Assembly: GCF_043876815.1 (NCBI RefSeq)
Contig: NZ_JBAWKA010000001.1
Location: forward strand, 62,001-126,000
DNA length: 64,000 nt
Source: Gaetbulibacter_A sp043876815
GTDB lineage: Bacteria; Bacteroidota; Bacteroidia; Flavobacteriales; Flavobacteriaceae
Direction of reading: 5' to 3'
Shown here: one piece after another, positions 35,532 to 44,179 of the stretch
Numbering within the stretch: position 1 is the first letter of the stretch
Layout of the letters: each line of letters opens with the position of its first letter
Notes under the pieces: model-generated
Told to the model about the DNA's origin: nothing
What the model saw: the letters and a program-made list of their open reading frames with translations, nothing else
Database searches by the model: none
Translations under genes and position numbers: made by a program

Positions 35532-36458
35532 ATGGGTAAATTAGTTATTGTTGGCACAGTAGCGTTTGATGCTATTGAAACGCCATTCGGTAAAACCGAT
35601 AAAATACTCGGTGGCGCCGCAACTTTTATTGGTCTTGCTGCCTCTCATTTTGGGATTGATGCTGCTGCAGTATCGATCGTTGGGGGCGACTTCCCGCAAG
35701 ATTATCTCGATCTTTTAGAAAATAAAAACATTGATATTTCAGGTATTGAGATCGTAAAGAACGGTAAGACGTTTTTTTGGAGCGGACGCTATCACAATGA
35801 TATGAATTCGCGCGATACGCTGGTGACCGAATTGAATACCTTAGCTGATTTCAATCCGAAAGTTCCAGAAAATTATAAGGACGCTGAATTTGTGATGCTT
35901 GGAAATTTACACCCATTAGTGCAGGCTAGTGTATTGGATCAAATGACGACCAAACCTAAATTGGCAGTTTTGGATACCATGAATTATTGGATGGATTGTG
36001 CGTGGGATGATCTTATGAACGTTATTAAACGTGTGGATGTGATCACTATTAATGATGAAGAGGCGCGTCAACTTACCGGAGAATATTCCCTAGTTGTAGC
36101 GGCACGAAAGATTCATGCTATGGGGCCAAAATATGTGGTGATAAAAAAAGGAGAACATGGTGCATTGTTGTTTCATAATAACGATGTGTTCTATGCACCG
36201 GCGTTGCCGTTAGAGGAAGTATTTGACCCTACCGGAGCTGGCGATACCTTTGCTGGAGGCTTTACAGGCTATTTGGCGAAAACAGGAGATATCTCCTTTG
36301 AAAATATGAAGAATGCTGTGATTTATGGTTCAACCCTGGCATCATTCTGTGTTGAAAAATTTGGTTCGGAGCGCATGCAAGAACTCTCGAGCGATGAAGT
36401 TCAAAAGCGTTTGATGCAGTTTAAAAACTTAACGCAATTTGAAATAGAATTATCATAA
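35532..36458 (+). CDS. PfkB family carbohydrate/nucleoside kinase
   Basis: This 308-residue ribokinase-fold enzyme has the N-terminal block LGGAATFIGLAASHFG (sugar binding), a central VITINDEEARQLTGEY and the C-terminal PfkB signature DPTGAGDTFAGGF, which holds the anion hole and catalytic aspartate. The substrate cannot be fixed from sequence; the family includes ribokinase, adenosine kinase and fructokinases. Purine genes lie on both sides (purN upstream, purF-like downstream), which makes a nucleoside or ribose substrate reasonable (inference). It is followed by a clear terminator. Confidence 0.9.
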   Translation: MGKLVIVGTVAFDAIETPFGKTDKILGGAATFIGLAASHFGIDAAAVSIVGGDFPQDYLDLLENKNIDISGIEIVKNGKTFFWSGRYHNDMNSRDTLVTELNTLADFNPKVPENYKDAEFVMLGNLHPLVQASVLDQMTTKPKLAVLDTMNYWMDCAWDDLMNVIKRVDVITINDEEARQLTGEYSLVVAARKIHAMGPKYVVIKKGEHGALLFHNNDVFYAPALPLEEVFDPTGAGDTFAGGFTGYLAKTGDISFENMKNAVIYGSTLASFCVEKFGSERMQELSSDEVQKRLMQFKNLTQFEIELS

Positions 36459-36461
36459 ACG

Positions 36462-36490
36462 AACGCGCTCAAAAAAAGAGTGCGTTTTTT
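36462..36490 (+). terminator. Intrinsic terminator after the PfkB-family gene
   Basis: AACGCGCTC (36462-36470) pairs with GAGTGCGTT (36478-36486, one G-U) around an A7 loop and is followed by TTTT. It begins 4 nt after the stop. Confidence 0.85.
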
Positions 36491-36582
36491 GTTAGGAAAT
36501 CAATTTTAATGACACTAATACAAAATTCAATATTTAAAGATCGCATTGATCTGTTGAAATTAAAAAAAGGAATTGCTTTTAT

Positions 36583-38481
36583 ATGAGTGACGCTATAAAA
36601 CACGAATGTGGCATAGCCATGATCCGGCTTCTTAAACCACTGGAATACTACAAAGAAAAATACGGAACAGCTTTTTACGGGGTTAATAAAATGTACCTCA
36701 TGATGGAAAAGCAACATAATCGCGGGCAGGACGGTGCAGGATTTGCAAGTATCAAATTAAATACAAAACCGGGTCAACGTTACATCAGTCGTGTTCGTTC
36801 AGTAGCGCAGCAACCTATTCAGGATATCTTTGCGCAGATCAATCAACGGATCAATTCCGAGCTTGAAGCGCACCCGGAATATGCAGATGATGTGGAAGCG
36901 CAAAAACAAAACATTCCATACATTGGTGAAGTATTATTGGGGCATGTGCGTTATGGCACCTTTGGTAAAAATAGCGTTGAGAGTGTACATCCGTTTTTAA
37001 GACAAAATAACTGGATGCATCGAAACCTGATTATGGCGGGAAACTTTAATATGACCAATGTTAAAGAGCTTTTCAACAATTTAATAGAACTTGGTCAGCA
37101 CCCAAAAGAGTATACCGACACCATTACCGTAATGGAAAAGATTGGTCATTTTTTAGACGATGCTGTAAGTAAAATATATAAAGATTTAAAAAAGGAAGGT
37201 TATAACAAGCAACAAGCTTCGCCACTTATTGCGGAACGTTTGAAAGTATCAAAAATTCTAAAGCGTGCGGCAAAAAACTGGGATGGAGGTTATGCTATGG
37301 CCGGCCTTATTGGTCATGGTGACTCCTTTGTATTACGAGATCCAGCAGGTATTCGTCCGGCATATTATTATCAGGATGATGAGGTTGTGGTGATCGCTTC
37401 TGAGCGGCCTGTGATCCAAACCGCTTTTAATGTAAAGTTTGAAGATGTTCACGAATTAACACCGGGCCATGCCATCATTACCAAGAAATCAGGTAAGGTC
37501 AGTATCAAGAAGATTTTAAACCCTTTAGAGCGAAAGGCCTGTTCATTCGAGCGTATATATTTTTCCAGAGGCAGTGATGCTGAGATCTATCAGGAACGTA
37601 AAAATCTTGGTAAACTATTGATGCCTCAGGTGATGGAAGCCATTGGGCACGAAACTAAAAACACCGTGTTTTCTTATATTCCTAATACGGCAGAAACCTC
37701 CTTTTACGGGATGGTTGAAACAGCCGAAAAGGAATTGAATAAAGCGAAAACGGAAACCATTTTAAAAGGTAAACGCAGCCTTTCGGCGGAAAAGGTTACT
37801 GAAATTCTATCGGAGCGTATTCGCGTTGAAAAGATCGCCAATAAAGATGTGAAACTGCGAACGTTTATTACAGAAGACAGTAGTCGTGATGATCTGGTAG
37901 CACATGTTTACGACATCACCTATGGCGTTATCAAGCCAGAAGACAATTTGGTTATCATTGACGATAGTATAGTTCGAGGGACCACCTTGAAGAAAAGTAT
38001 TTTAAAAATGTTGGATCGTTTGAATCCTAAGAAAATAGTGGTTGTGTCATCTGCTCCACAGATCCGGTATCCGGATTGTTACGGCATCGATATGGCCAAC
38101 CTGGAAAGTTTGATCGCTTTTCAATCAGCGCTTGCCTTATTAAATGATAGAGGTCAATATCATATCGTTGATGACGTTTACAAAAAATGTAAGGAGCAAA
38201 CCGATTTAGAAGATAAGTACGTTAAGAACTTTGTAAAAGAGGTTTACGATCCGTTTACCGATGAAGAGATATCGGATAAAATGGCCGAGCTTTTAAGTCA
38301 GGATAATATAAAGGCTGATGTGAAAATTATTTTCCAATCTGTTAAAAATTTACATATTGCTTGTCCAAAGAATTTAGGGGATTGGTACTTCACCGGAAAC
38401 TACCCAACGGTAGGTGGTAACCGTGTGGTTAATAGAGCGTTTATCAATTTTTACGAAGGCAATAAAGAACGGGCTTATTAA
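36583..38481 (+). CDS. purF: Amidophosphoribosyltransferase-like protein, enlarged (PurF family)
   Basis: This 632-residue class II glutamine amidotransferase has a C-terminal phosphoribosyltransferase domain. Cys9 in IKHECGIAM would be the N-terminal nucleophile after removal of an eight-residue propeptide. QHNRGQDGAGF, GHVRYGTFGKNS and AGNFNMTN follow the PurF glutaminase pattern. The PRPP-binding motif is VIIDDSIVRGTT. It is about 130-160 residues longer than typical PurF, with insertions around residues 85-115, 195-225 and 385-440. This long type is known in Bacteroidota. PRPP amidotransferase is the likely activity, though a paralogue with altered function is possible. Confidence 0.85.
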   Translation: MSDAIKHECGIAMIRLLKPLEYYKEKYGTAFYGVNKMYLMMEKQHNRGQDGAGFASIKLNTKPGQRYISRVRSVAQQPIQDIFAQINQRINSELEAHPEYADDVEAQKQNIPYIGEVLLGHVRYGTFGKNSVESVHPFLRQNNWMHRNLIMAGNFNMTNVKELFNNLIELGQHPKEYTDTITVMEKIGHFLDDAVSKIYKDLKKEGYNKQQASPLIAERLKVSKILKRAAKNWDGGYAMAGLIGHGDSFVLRDPAGIRPAYYYQDDEVVVIASERPVIQTAFNVKFEDVHELTPGHAIITKKSGKVSIKKILNPLERKACSFERIYFSRGSDAEIYQERKNLGKLLMPQVMEAIGHETKNTVFSYIPNTAETSFYGMVETAEKELNKAKTETILKGKRSLSAEKVTEILSERIRVEKIANKDVKLRTFITEDSSRDDLVAHVYDITYGVIKPEDNLVIIDDSIVRGTTLKKSILKMLDRLNPKKIVVVSSAPQIRYPDCYGIDMANLESLIAFQSALALLNDRGQYHIVDDVYKKCKEQTDLEDKYVKNFVKEVYDPFTDEEISDKMAELLSQDNIKADVKIIFQSVKNLHIACPKNLGDWYFTGNYPTVGGNRVVNRAFINFYEGNKERAY

Positions 38482-38583
38482 TTTAGATTTTAACAAAAAA
38501 ACGTGTTTAAACTGAATATATAGCATTTTATCTAAAAAAAATGTATTTCGTCTAAAAAATAATTCCATTCCGCAAAATCAGCA

Positions 38584-38591
38584 TACATTAG
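38584..38591 (+). promoter_or_regulatory. -7-like box of small RNA candidate A
   Basis: TACATTAG differs from TAnnTTTG at one position. Its first base lies exactly 11 nt before the conserved RNA block, the same spacing as for candidate B. Confidence 0.45.
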
Positions 38592-38594
38592 ATT

Positions 38595-38668
38595 CACCAT
38601 AACATAAGTAGGTTAAGTTCATGGTAGATTTGGGGCAAAAAATGGTGAACTCTCGTTCGCCATTTTTT
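38595..38668 (+). ncRNA. Small RNA candidate A of a tandem pair
   Basis: This predicted transcript of about 74 nt lies between purF and the superoxide dismutase gene. The 47-nt 5' block (CACCATAACATAAGTAGG... ending GATTTGGGGCAAAAA) is repeated 215 bp downstream with one difference. ACCAT-AAC can pair with GTT-ATGGT, leaving one bulged C. AGATTTGGGGCAAAA is then unpaired, and an intrinsic terminator follows (AATGGTGAAC, loop TCTC, GTTCGCCATT, T run). No open frame of note overlaps it. Promoter-like box, conserved body and terminator together support an independent sRNA. I do not recognise the family. Confidence 0.65.
38637..38668 (+). terminator. Terminator of small RNA candidate A
   Basis: AAAAAATGGTGAAC pairs with GTTCGCCATTTTTT (one G-U) around a 4-nt loop TCTC, with a T6 tail. 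Confidence 0.8.
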
Positions 38669-38798
38669 ATGCAATAAACTTAAGTTCTGGTTTGCTGGCC
38701 TTAATTTTCCTTTTAACTGCAAATACTTACAACGAACTCTCCTAAGCCAAGATTTACGCCGTTCAGCGAAAATATTTTACCAGTCCTTACAAGGGCCA

Positions 38799-38806
38799 TA
38801 TATTTA
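38799..38806 (+). promoter_or_regulatory. -7-like box of small RNA candidate B
   Basis: TATATTTA differs from TAnnTTTG only at the last base. A T-rich segment (TTTTAC, 38775-38780) lies about 19 nt upstream in the -33 position. Its first base is 11 nt before the conserved block. Confidence 0.5.
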
Positions 38807-38809
38807 CAG

Positions 38810-38882
38810 CACCATAACATAAGTAGGTTAAGTTTATGGTAGATTTGGGGCAAAAAGGTGAACATATCTTGTTCACCTTTTT
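38810..38882 (+). ncRNA. Small RNA candidate B of a tandem pair
   Basis: This is the second copy of the unit at 38595-38668, about 73 nt. The first 47 nt match copy A at 46 positions. The only change (C to T) falls at the bulged base of the 5' hairpin, so the predicted fold is kept. The terminator hairpin is rebuilt with a different loop and exact pairing (AAAAAGGTGAAC, loop ATATCTT, GTTCACCTTTTT). DNA between and upstream of the copies is not similar, so similarity is confined to the presumed RNA. The role is unknown. Confidence 0.65.
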
Positions 38883-38884
38883 CA
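38852..38884 (+). terminator. Terminator of small RNA candidate B
   Basis: A perfect 12-bp stem (38852-38863 with 38871-38882) encloses a 7-nt loop and ends in T5. Confidence 0.85.
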
Positions 38885-38910
38885 TTTTAAAAAAATACGA
38901 TTTAGAGCAT

Positions 38911-38946
38911 AAAAAAAGCAAACCAAACGGTTTGCTTTTTATTTTT
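38911..38946. terminator. Bidirectional terminator downstream of the superoxide dismutase gene
   Basis: AAAAAGCAAACC (38913-38924) pairs perfectly with GGTTTGCTTTTT (38929-38940) around AAAC. It serves the minus-strand sod gene (stop 38961) and backs up the plus-strand sRNA terminator. Confidence 0.88.
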
Positions 38947-38960
38947 TCTGGAATTAAAAC

Positions 38961-39569
38961 TTATTTCGCAGCAGCGTAACGACGCTCTACTTCATTCCAG
39001 TTTATAATTTCAGAAAAAGCCTTGATATAATCCGGACGACGGTTTTGGTAGTTCAAATAATAAGCGTGTTCCCAAACATCAATACCTAAAATCGGTGTTC
39101 CGCCGCAGCCTACACCCGGCATTAATGGATTGTCCTGATTAGGTGTGGCACAGATATCTACTTTTCCGCCTTTGTGCACGCAAAGCCAAGCCCAGCCTGA
39201 GCCAAATTGTGTGGCAGCTGCATTGCTAAAAGCCTCGATAAAAGCCTCTTTCGAACCATATTGTGCTACAATAGCATCTTTAAGTTCTCCGGAAAGATAA
39301 CCTCTATCTTTAGGATTCATAACCGACCAGAATAAAGAGTGGTTGTAAAATCCACCACCATTATTTCTTACGGCGCCGTTACTCATATCTAAATTTGTTA
39401 ATATATCTTCAATAGATTTACCATCTAAACTAGTGCCTTCAATAGCCGCATTCAATTTACTGGTATATCCTTGATGGTGTTTTGTATGGTGTATCTCCAT
39501 TGTTCTTGCATCTATGTTAGGTTCTAATGCATTATATGCATAGCCTAATTCTGGTAATTCAAAAGCCAT
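38961..39569 (-). CDS. Superoxide dismutase, Fe/Mn type
   Basis: This 202-residue cytoplasmic enzyme dismutates superoxide. The four metal ligands are readable as H27 (EIHHTKHHQGY), H77 (GGFYNHSLFW), D164 and H168 (DVWEHAYYLNYQNRRPDY). The signature GSGWAWLCVHKGGK is present. Fe and Mn forms cannot be separated with certainty by eye. The gene is transcribed alone toward a strong terminator. Confidence 0.97.
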   Translation of the reverse strand: MAFELPELGYAYNALEPNIDARTMEIHHTKHHQGYTSKLNAAIEGTSLDGKSIEDILTNLDMSNGAVRNNGGGFYNHSLFWSVMNPKDRGYLSGELKDAIVAQYGSKEAFIEAFSNAAATQFGSGWAWLCVHKGGKVDICATPNQDNPLMPGVGCGGTPILGIDVWEHAYYLNYQNRRPDYIKAFSEIINWNEVERRYAAAK

Positions 39570-39616
39570 AATTTCTATTTTAAGTTTTTAATATTAAATA
39601 TTTATTTTAATTCATT

Positions 39617-39641
39617 CAAATTTACGGATAATTGGCTTCAA
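39617..39641 (-). promoter_or_regulatory. Candidate promoter of the superoxide dismutase gene
   Basis: On the minus strand TTG (39641-39639) precedes TAAATTTG (39624-39617), a full TAnnTTTG match. The spacer is only 14 nt, shorter than usual. It predicts a leader of about 40 nt. Confidence 0.4.
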
Positions 39642-39701
39642 TAAAAAATAGTATATTGTTATGAATGTATTGATACTTCTTATCTTGCAGACGAATACAT
39701 T

Positions 39702-42700
39702 ATGATGCCTAAACCTTCAACATTTACCATTTTTGATGCTTCTGCCGGTAGCGGAAAAACCTTTACGCTGGTTAAGGAGTATTTAAAAATAGTCCTAGCC
39801 TCCAACAGCGATTTTTTATTTAAACAGATTTTGGCTATCACCTTTACGAACAAGGCGGTTGCTGAAATGAAAACGCGCATCATCAAATACCTAAAATTAT
39901 TTTCTGAAGAAGCGGTTTTAGAAGGGTCTGATGCTATGTTCTCGCAGATCGCTAAGGAGTTGGATCTGGAACCAGAGGTACTTCATCAAAAATCGAAAAG
40001 AATCCTTAATAATATCATTCATAATTATGGTTCTTTTGATATCTCTACCATTGATGGCTTTACACATAAGTTGATCCGAACCTTTGCGCACGACTTAAAA
40101 TTACCCATGAATTTTGAAGTGGAATTGGATCAGGAAAGTTTTTTGCAACAGGCGGTAGACAGTTTGATCAATAAAGCTGGAACAAATAAACAACTCACGC
40201 AGGTATTAGTTGATTTTGCGATTGAAAAGGCCGATGATGATAAAAGTTGGGATGTAGCTTACGATTTTAATAAGGTTGCGAAATTATTGGTCAATGAAAA
40301 TGACATTCCACATGTTGAGCAACTGAGATCGAAGACGGTAGATGATTTTATGGCGCTTAAAAAACAGATCAGATCAGAGCTTAAAGTACTCGAAGAGCAA
40401 GCCATAGCGCGAGCCCGTGCGGTATTAACTTTAATTGATGAGGCTGGTTTAGATTTTTCCGATTTTAATCGGGGGTCCCTGCCAAGGCATTTTGAAAAAT
40501 TAGCTTCAAGGGATTTTTATTCCCTTAAATTTGATGCACCATGGCAACAGGATATTGAAAACGGTACGTTATATCCAAAACGCGTAGAGGCAGCAATTGC
40601 CGAAACTATAGATGCCATTCAACCTGAATTGGTAGCAGCATTTGAGGACACCAAAAAAGCCATATTGCATCTCAAATTCTTAAATAATTTTTATAAAAAC
40701 ATTACGCCACTTTCGGTGCTAAACACCATCAATAAAGAACTTGAGGCATTAAAATTAGAACAGAATAAAATGCTGATCTCGGAATTCAACACGATCATCA
40801 GTAAAGAAATAAAAGATCAACCTACACCTTTTATTTATGAACGTTTGGGTGAAAAATTCAAGCATTATTTTATTGATGAGTTTCAGGACACCTCAGTAAA
40901 ACAGTGGCAAAATTTAATACCGCTTTTAGATAACTCTTTGGCCTCAGAAAAAGGGAGTGCTGTTTTAGTGGGCGATGCGAAACAAGCTATTTACCGCTGG
41001 CGGGGAGGAAAAGCCGAACAGTTTATTGGTTTGAATGCCCATGAGAATCCATTTGTTGCTGTACCAGACCGAAAACATTTACCTAGTAATTTCAGAAGTT
41101 CTGAAGCCATTGTAACATTCAATAACGGTTTGTTTAAGTACGTAGCAGACGAGGTATTTAATCATTCGGAATACAGTGCGCTGTATCAAAAATCGAAGCA
41201 AGAAAACGAAAACGAGCATGGTGGGTTTGTGTCCTTGAGCTTTTTAGACCTAGCTCAGGACGAAGACCGTGATATGGCTTACTGTGCCAAAACATTGGAG
41301 ACTATCCAAAATTGTGTAGATCAAGGGTATGTTTTTGGGGATATTTGCGTCTTGGTTCGAAAGAAAAAAGAAGGGGTGGCGGTGGCACAATTTTTAAGTG
41401 AGAATGATATTCCTATCATGTCTTCGGAAACCTTGCTTTTGAAAAACTCTTTTGAGGTTCAGTTGATTATTAATGTATTACAGCTTTTAACGGAGCCTAA
41501 AAATAATGAGGTAAAAATTGAGGTTTTAAATGGACTTACAAAACTGTTTTCTCTTGAGGATAAACATGCCTTTTTTACCGCACATTTGGATCTGCCTTTA
41601 GCAGAATTATTTAAGGCTCTAGAGAAATTTGATATCAGCCTTAACAGTGATGCCTTGGTACAATTACCATTTTACGACCTTGTAGAGACCCTAATTCGAG
41701 GGTTTGGTTTAACGGCAAAACCTAATGCCTACCTTCAATTTTTTCTGGATGTGGTTCTGGAATTCTCGCAGAAAAGAGGTTCTGATATGGCTGAATTCTT
41801 AAACTATTTCGAAACCAACAAAGACAAGCTGAGTATCGTTTCGCCCGTAGGGCAAAATGCTGTTCAGATCATGACCATCCATAAGTCTAAAGGCCTTGAA
41901 TTTCCGGTAGTGATCTTGCCTTATGCCGATCTTGACATTTACAGAGAAATCGACCCGAAACTGTGGTTTCATATTAATCCCGAAATGTATCAAGGTTTTT
42001 CAGAGACCCTGCTCAATTTCAGTAAAGATTTCGAGTATTTTGGAACGGAAGGTGAGCAGCTTTTTAACCAACATCGCGGAGAACTGGAACTCGACAATAT
42101 TAACCTATTGTATGTGGCCCTCACCCGGCCTGTAGATCAGCTCTATGTGATCTCAAAAATGGATGTGAATTCAAAAGGCGAGGTAAATACTAATAAATAT
42201 TCAGGAATACTTATCAGCTATCTTATGCATCTTGGTTTATGGGAGGCTAACAAAGAAGCGTATTCATTTGGCAGTTTAAAAGGGCCGCAACATATTTCAG
42301 AGGCAGCGAAAACCGATACGCTGATCCCTGAGCAATTCATATCAACACCCAAGGAAGATCACAATATTCGCGTGGTAACCAAATCAGGCTATTTGTGGGA
42401 TACGAAACAAAAACAAGCTATTGAAAAAGGAAATTTAATCCATGACATCATGGCCTTTGTATACACCCCAAAAGATATTGATCTGGTATTACAAGATTTT
42501 TTAGAACGCGGGATGCTTCAAGAGGATCAGGTTCCAATCATAAAATCGCAAATAAAAGACATCACAGAACACCCCCAAATAGAGCCCTATTTTAAGGACG
42601 GTTATATGATCTATAATGAACGTGATATCATTACTAGGGACGGTTTAGTTTACAGGCCTGATCGTGTTGTATTGAATGCGATTAAAGAGGTTGTTATTAT

Positions 42701-42842
42701 TGACTATAAGACCGGATTAGAGAACCGAAAGCATGCACAACAATTACAATTATATCAGGATGTTCTGGAAACCATGAACTTAAAGGTAACCAAAAAAATT
42801 CTGGTGTATACTAATGATGCCATTATAGTAAAAGAAGTATAA
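39702..42842 (+). CDS. UvrD-type helicase-nuclease, AddA/RecB-like
   Basis: This 1046-residue protein has the full superfamily 1A helicase motif set: Walker A DASAGSGKTFTLVKEY (about residue 8), TFTNKAVAEMKTRI, STIDGFTHKLIR, FIDEFQDTSVKQW, VGDAKQAIYRWRGG, LPSNFRSSEAIV, IMTIHKSKGLEFPVVIL and LLYVALTRPVDQLYV. A C-terminal PD-(D/E)XK nuclease domain follows (GNLIHDIMAFVY, then YRPDRVVLNAIKEVVIIDYKTG). This is the AddA/RecB architecture for double-strand-break end processing. The AddB-like partner is encoded 3 kb downstream at 45680. Confidence 0.9.
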   Translation: MMPKPSTFTIFDASAGSGKTFTLVKEYLKIVLASNSDFLFKQILAITFTNKAVAEMKTRIIKYLKLFSEEAVLEGSDAMFSQIAKELDLEPEVLHQKSKRILNNIIHNYGSFDISTIDGFTHKLIRTFAHDLKLPMNFEVELDQESFLQQAVDSLINKAGTNKQLTQVLVDFAIEKADDDKSWDVAYDFNKVAKLLVNENDIPHVEQLRSKTVDDFMALKKQIRSELKVLEEQAIARARAVLTLIDEAGLDFSDFNRGSLPRHFEKLASRDFYSLKFDAPWQQDIENGTLYPKRVEAAIAETIDAIQPELVAAFEDTKKAILHLKFLNNFYKNITPLSVLNTINKELEALKLEQNKMLISEFNTIISKEIKDQPTPFIYERLGEKFKHYFIDEFQDTSVKQWQNLIPLLDNSLASEKGSAVLVGDAKQAIYRWRGGKAEQFIGLNAHENPFVAVPDRKHLPSNFRSSEAIVTFNNGLFKYVADEVFNHSEYSALYQKSKQENENEHGGFVSLSFLDLAQDEDRDMAYCAKTLETIQNCVDQGYVFGDICVLVRKKKEGVAVAQFLSENDIPIMSSETLLLKNSFEVQLIINVLQLLTEPKNNEVKIEVLNGLTKLFSLEDKHAFFTAHLDLPLAELFKALEKFDISLNSDALVQLPFYDLVETLIRGFGLTAKPNAYLQFFLDVVLEFSQKRGSDMAEFLNYFETNKDKLSIVSPVGQNAVQIMTIHKSKGLEFPVVILPYADLDIYREIDPKLWFHINPEMYQGFSETLLNFSKDFEYFGTEGEQLFNQHRGELELDNINLLYVALTRPVDQLYVISKMDVNSKGEVNTNKYSGILISYLMHLGLWEANKEAYSFGSLKGPQHISEAAKTDTLIPEQFISTPKEDHNIRVVTKSGYLWDTKQKQAIEKGNLIHDIMAFVYTPKDIDLVLQDFLERGMLQEDQVPIIKSQIKDITEHPQIEPYFKDGYMIYNERDIITRDGLVYRPDRVVLNAIKEVVIIDYKTGLENRKHAQQLQLYQDVLETMNLKVTKKILVYTNDAIIVKEV

Positions 42843-42847
42843 CTTTG
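42840..42847 (+). promoter_or_regulatory. Candidate -7 box before kbl
   Basis: TAACTTTG fully matches TAnnTTTG and overlaps the stop of the AddA-like gene, 16 nt before the kbl start. There is no clear TTTG at -33. Confidence 0.3.
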
Positions 42848-42862
42848 TAAAAAAAGAACATT

Positions 42863-44056
42863 ATGTACGGAAAACTAAAAGCCCATTTACAACACGAAAT
42901 TCAAGATATAAAAGACAATGGTCTTTACAAGGAAGAACGTATCATTACATCGCCGCAAGGAGCTGAAATAACATTGGATAACGGGCAAACGGTACTAAAC
43001 TTTTGTGCTAATAATTATCTGGGATTATCCTCGCATCCTGAAGTTATTCAAGCTGCTAAAGACGCGTTGGATTCACATGGCTTCGGAATGAGTTCTGTGC
43101 GATTTATTTGCGGGACTCAGGACATTCATAAAACTCTAGAGCAGAAGATAGCAGATTTTTACCAAACGGAAGATACTATACTTTATGCCGCGGCTTTTGA
43201 TGCTAACGGAGGTGTTTTTGAACCCTTGTTAGGTAAGGAGGACGCCATCATTTCAGATAGCTTGAACCATGCCTCTATTATTGACGGTGTGCGCTTATGT
43301 AAAGCGGCGCGGTACCGCTATGAAAACAGCAATATGGCTGATCTGGAGCAGCAGCTTATTGCAGCTAACGATAATGGTGCCCGGTTCAAGATTATTGTAA
43401 CTGATGGGGTGTTTTCAATGGATGGTTTGGTAGCTCCTTTGGATAAAATTTGTGATCTGGCTGAAAAGTATGACGCCTTGGTAATGATCGATGAGTGCCA
43501 TGCAGCAGGATTTATTGGAAAAACAGGCCGCGGAACATTAGAAGAAAAAGGGGTTATGGGCCGTATTGATATCATTACAGGAACCTTAGGTAAAGCCCTT
43601 GGCGGTGCCATGGGTGGCTATACTACCGGTAAAAAAGAAATTATTGATATGCTCCGGCAGCGTTCGCGTCCGTATTTATTTTCAAACTCTCTGGCTCCCA
43701 CCATTGTAGGTGCTTCGATAAAGGTTTTTGATATGCTAGCAAATGATACAGCACTACGAGATACATTGGAATGGAATACCAAATATTTCAAAAAGGGTCT
43801 GAAGGATGCCGGTTTTGATATTATAGATGGTGATTCGGCTATCGTTCCGGTGATGTTATACGATGCTAAACTATCTCAGAACATGGCAAATAAGCTCCTG
43901 GAAGAGGGTATTTATGTGATTGGATTCTTTTTTCCTGTTGTTCCTCGAGAAAAAGCAAGAATTCGCGTACAATTATCAGCAGCACATACAAAAGCCCATC
44001 TAGACAAAGCTATACAAGCTTTTATTAAGGTTGGTAAAGAACTTAAAATTATTTAA
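42863..44056 (+). CDS. kbl: Glycine C-acetyltransferase (2-amino-3-ketobutyrate CoA ligase)
   Basis: This 397-residue PLP enzyme of the alpha-oxoamine synthase family joins or cleaves 2-amino-3-ketobutyrate and CoA in threonine catabolism. Motifs are NFCANNYLGLSSHPEV, GMSSVRFICGTQDIHKTLE, MIDECHAAGFIGKTGRGT, and the PLP lysine K244 in TGTLGKALGGAMGG. FICGTQ-x-H-K distinguishes it from BioF and HemA relatives. No threonine dehydrogenase gene lies in the window. It begins 20 nt after the AddA-like stop. Confidence 0.94.
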   Translation: MYGKLKAHLQHEIQDIKDNGLYKEERIITSPQGAEITLDNGQTVLNFCANNYLGLSSHPEVIQAAKDALDSHGFGMSSVRFICGTQDIHKTLEQKIADFYQTEDTILYAAAFDANGGVFEPLLGKEDAIISDSLNHASIIDGVRLCKAARYRYENSNMADLEQQLIAANDNGARFKIIVTDGVFSMDGLVAPLDKICDLAEKYDALVMIDECHAAGFIGKTGRGTLEEKGVMGRIDIITGTLGKALGGAMGGYTTGKKEIIDMLRQRSRPYLFSNSLAPTIVGASIKVFDMLANDTALRDTLEWNTKYFKKGLKDAGFDIIDGDSAIVPVMLYDAKLSQNMANKLLEEGIYVIGFFFPVVPREKARIRVQLSAAHTKAHLDKAIQAFIKVGKELKII

Positions 44057-44103
44057 AATCGCTCTGAAATGGTGATATAGCAGCGGAATCTGCAATATTT
44101 TTA

Positions 44104-44111
44104 TATATTTG
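44104..44111 (+). promoter_or_regulatory. -7 promoter box of the OmpA-family gene
   Basis: TATATTTG is a full TAnnTTTG match about 70 nt before the ATG. No TTTG is found at the best -33 distance. A long leader would fit a highly expressed outer-membrane protein. Confidence 0.45.
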
Positions 44112-44179
44112 TCTTTGTTAATAAAATTTAACAACTTACTTTTGTTTACGATTAACACTTAAAAATTAAACTTTTGAAT

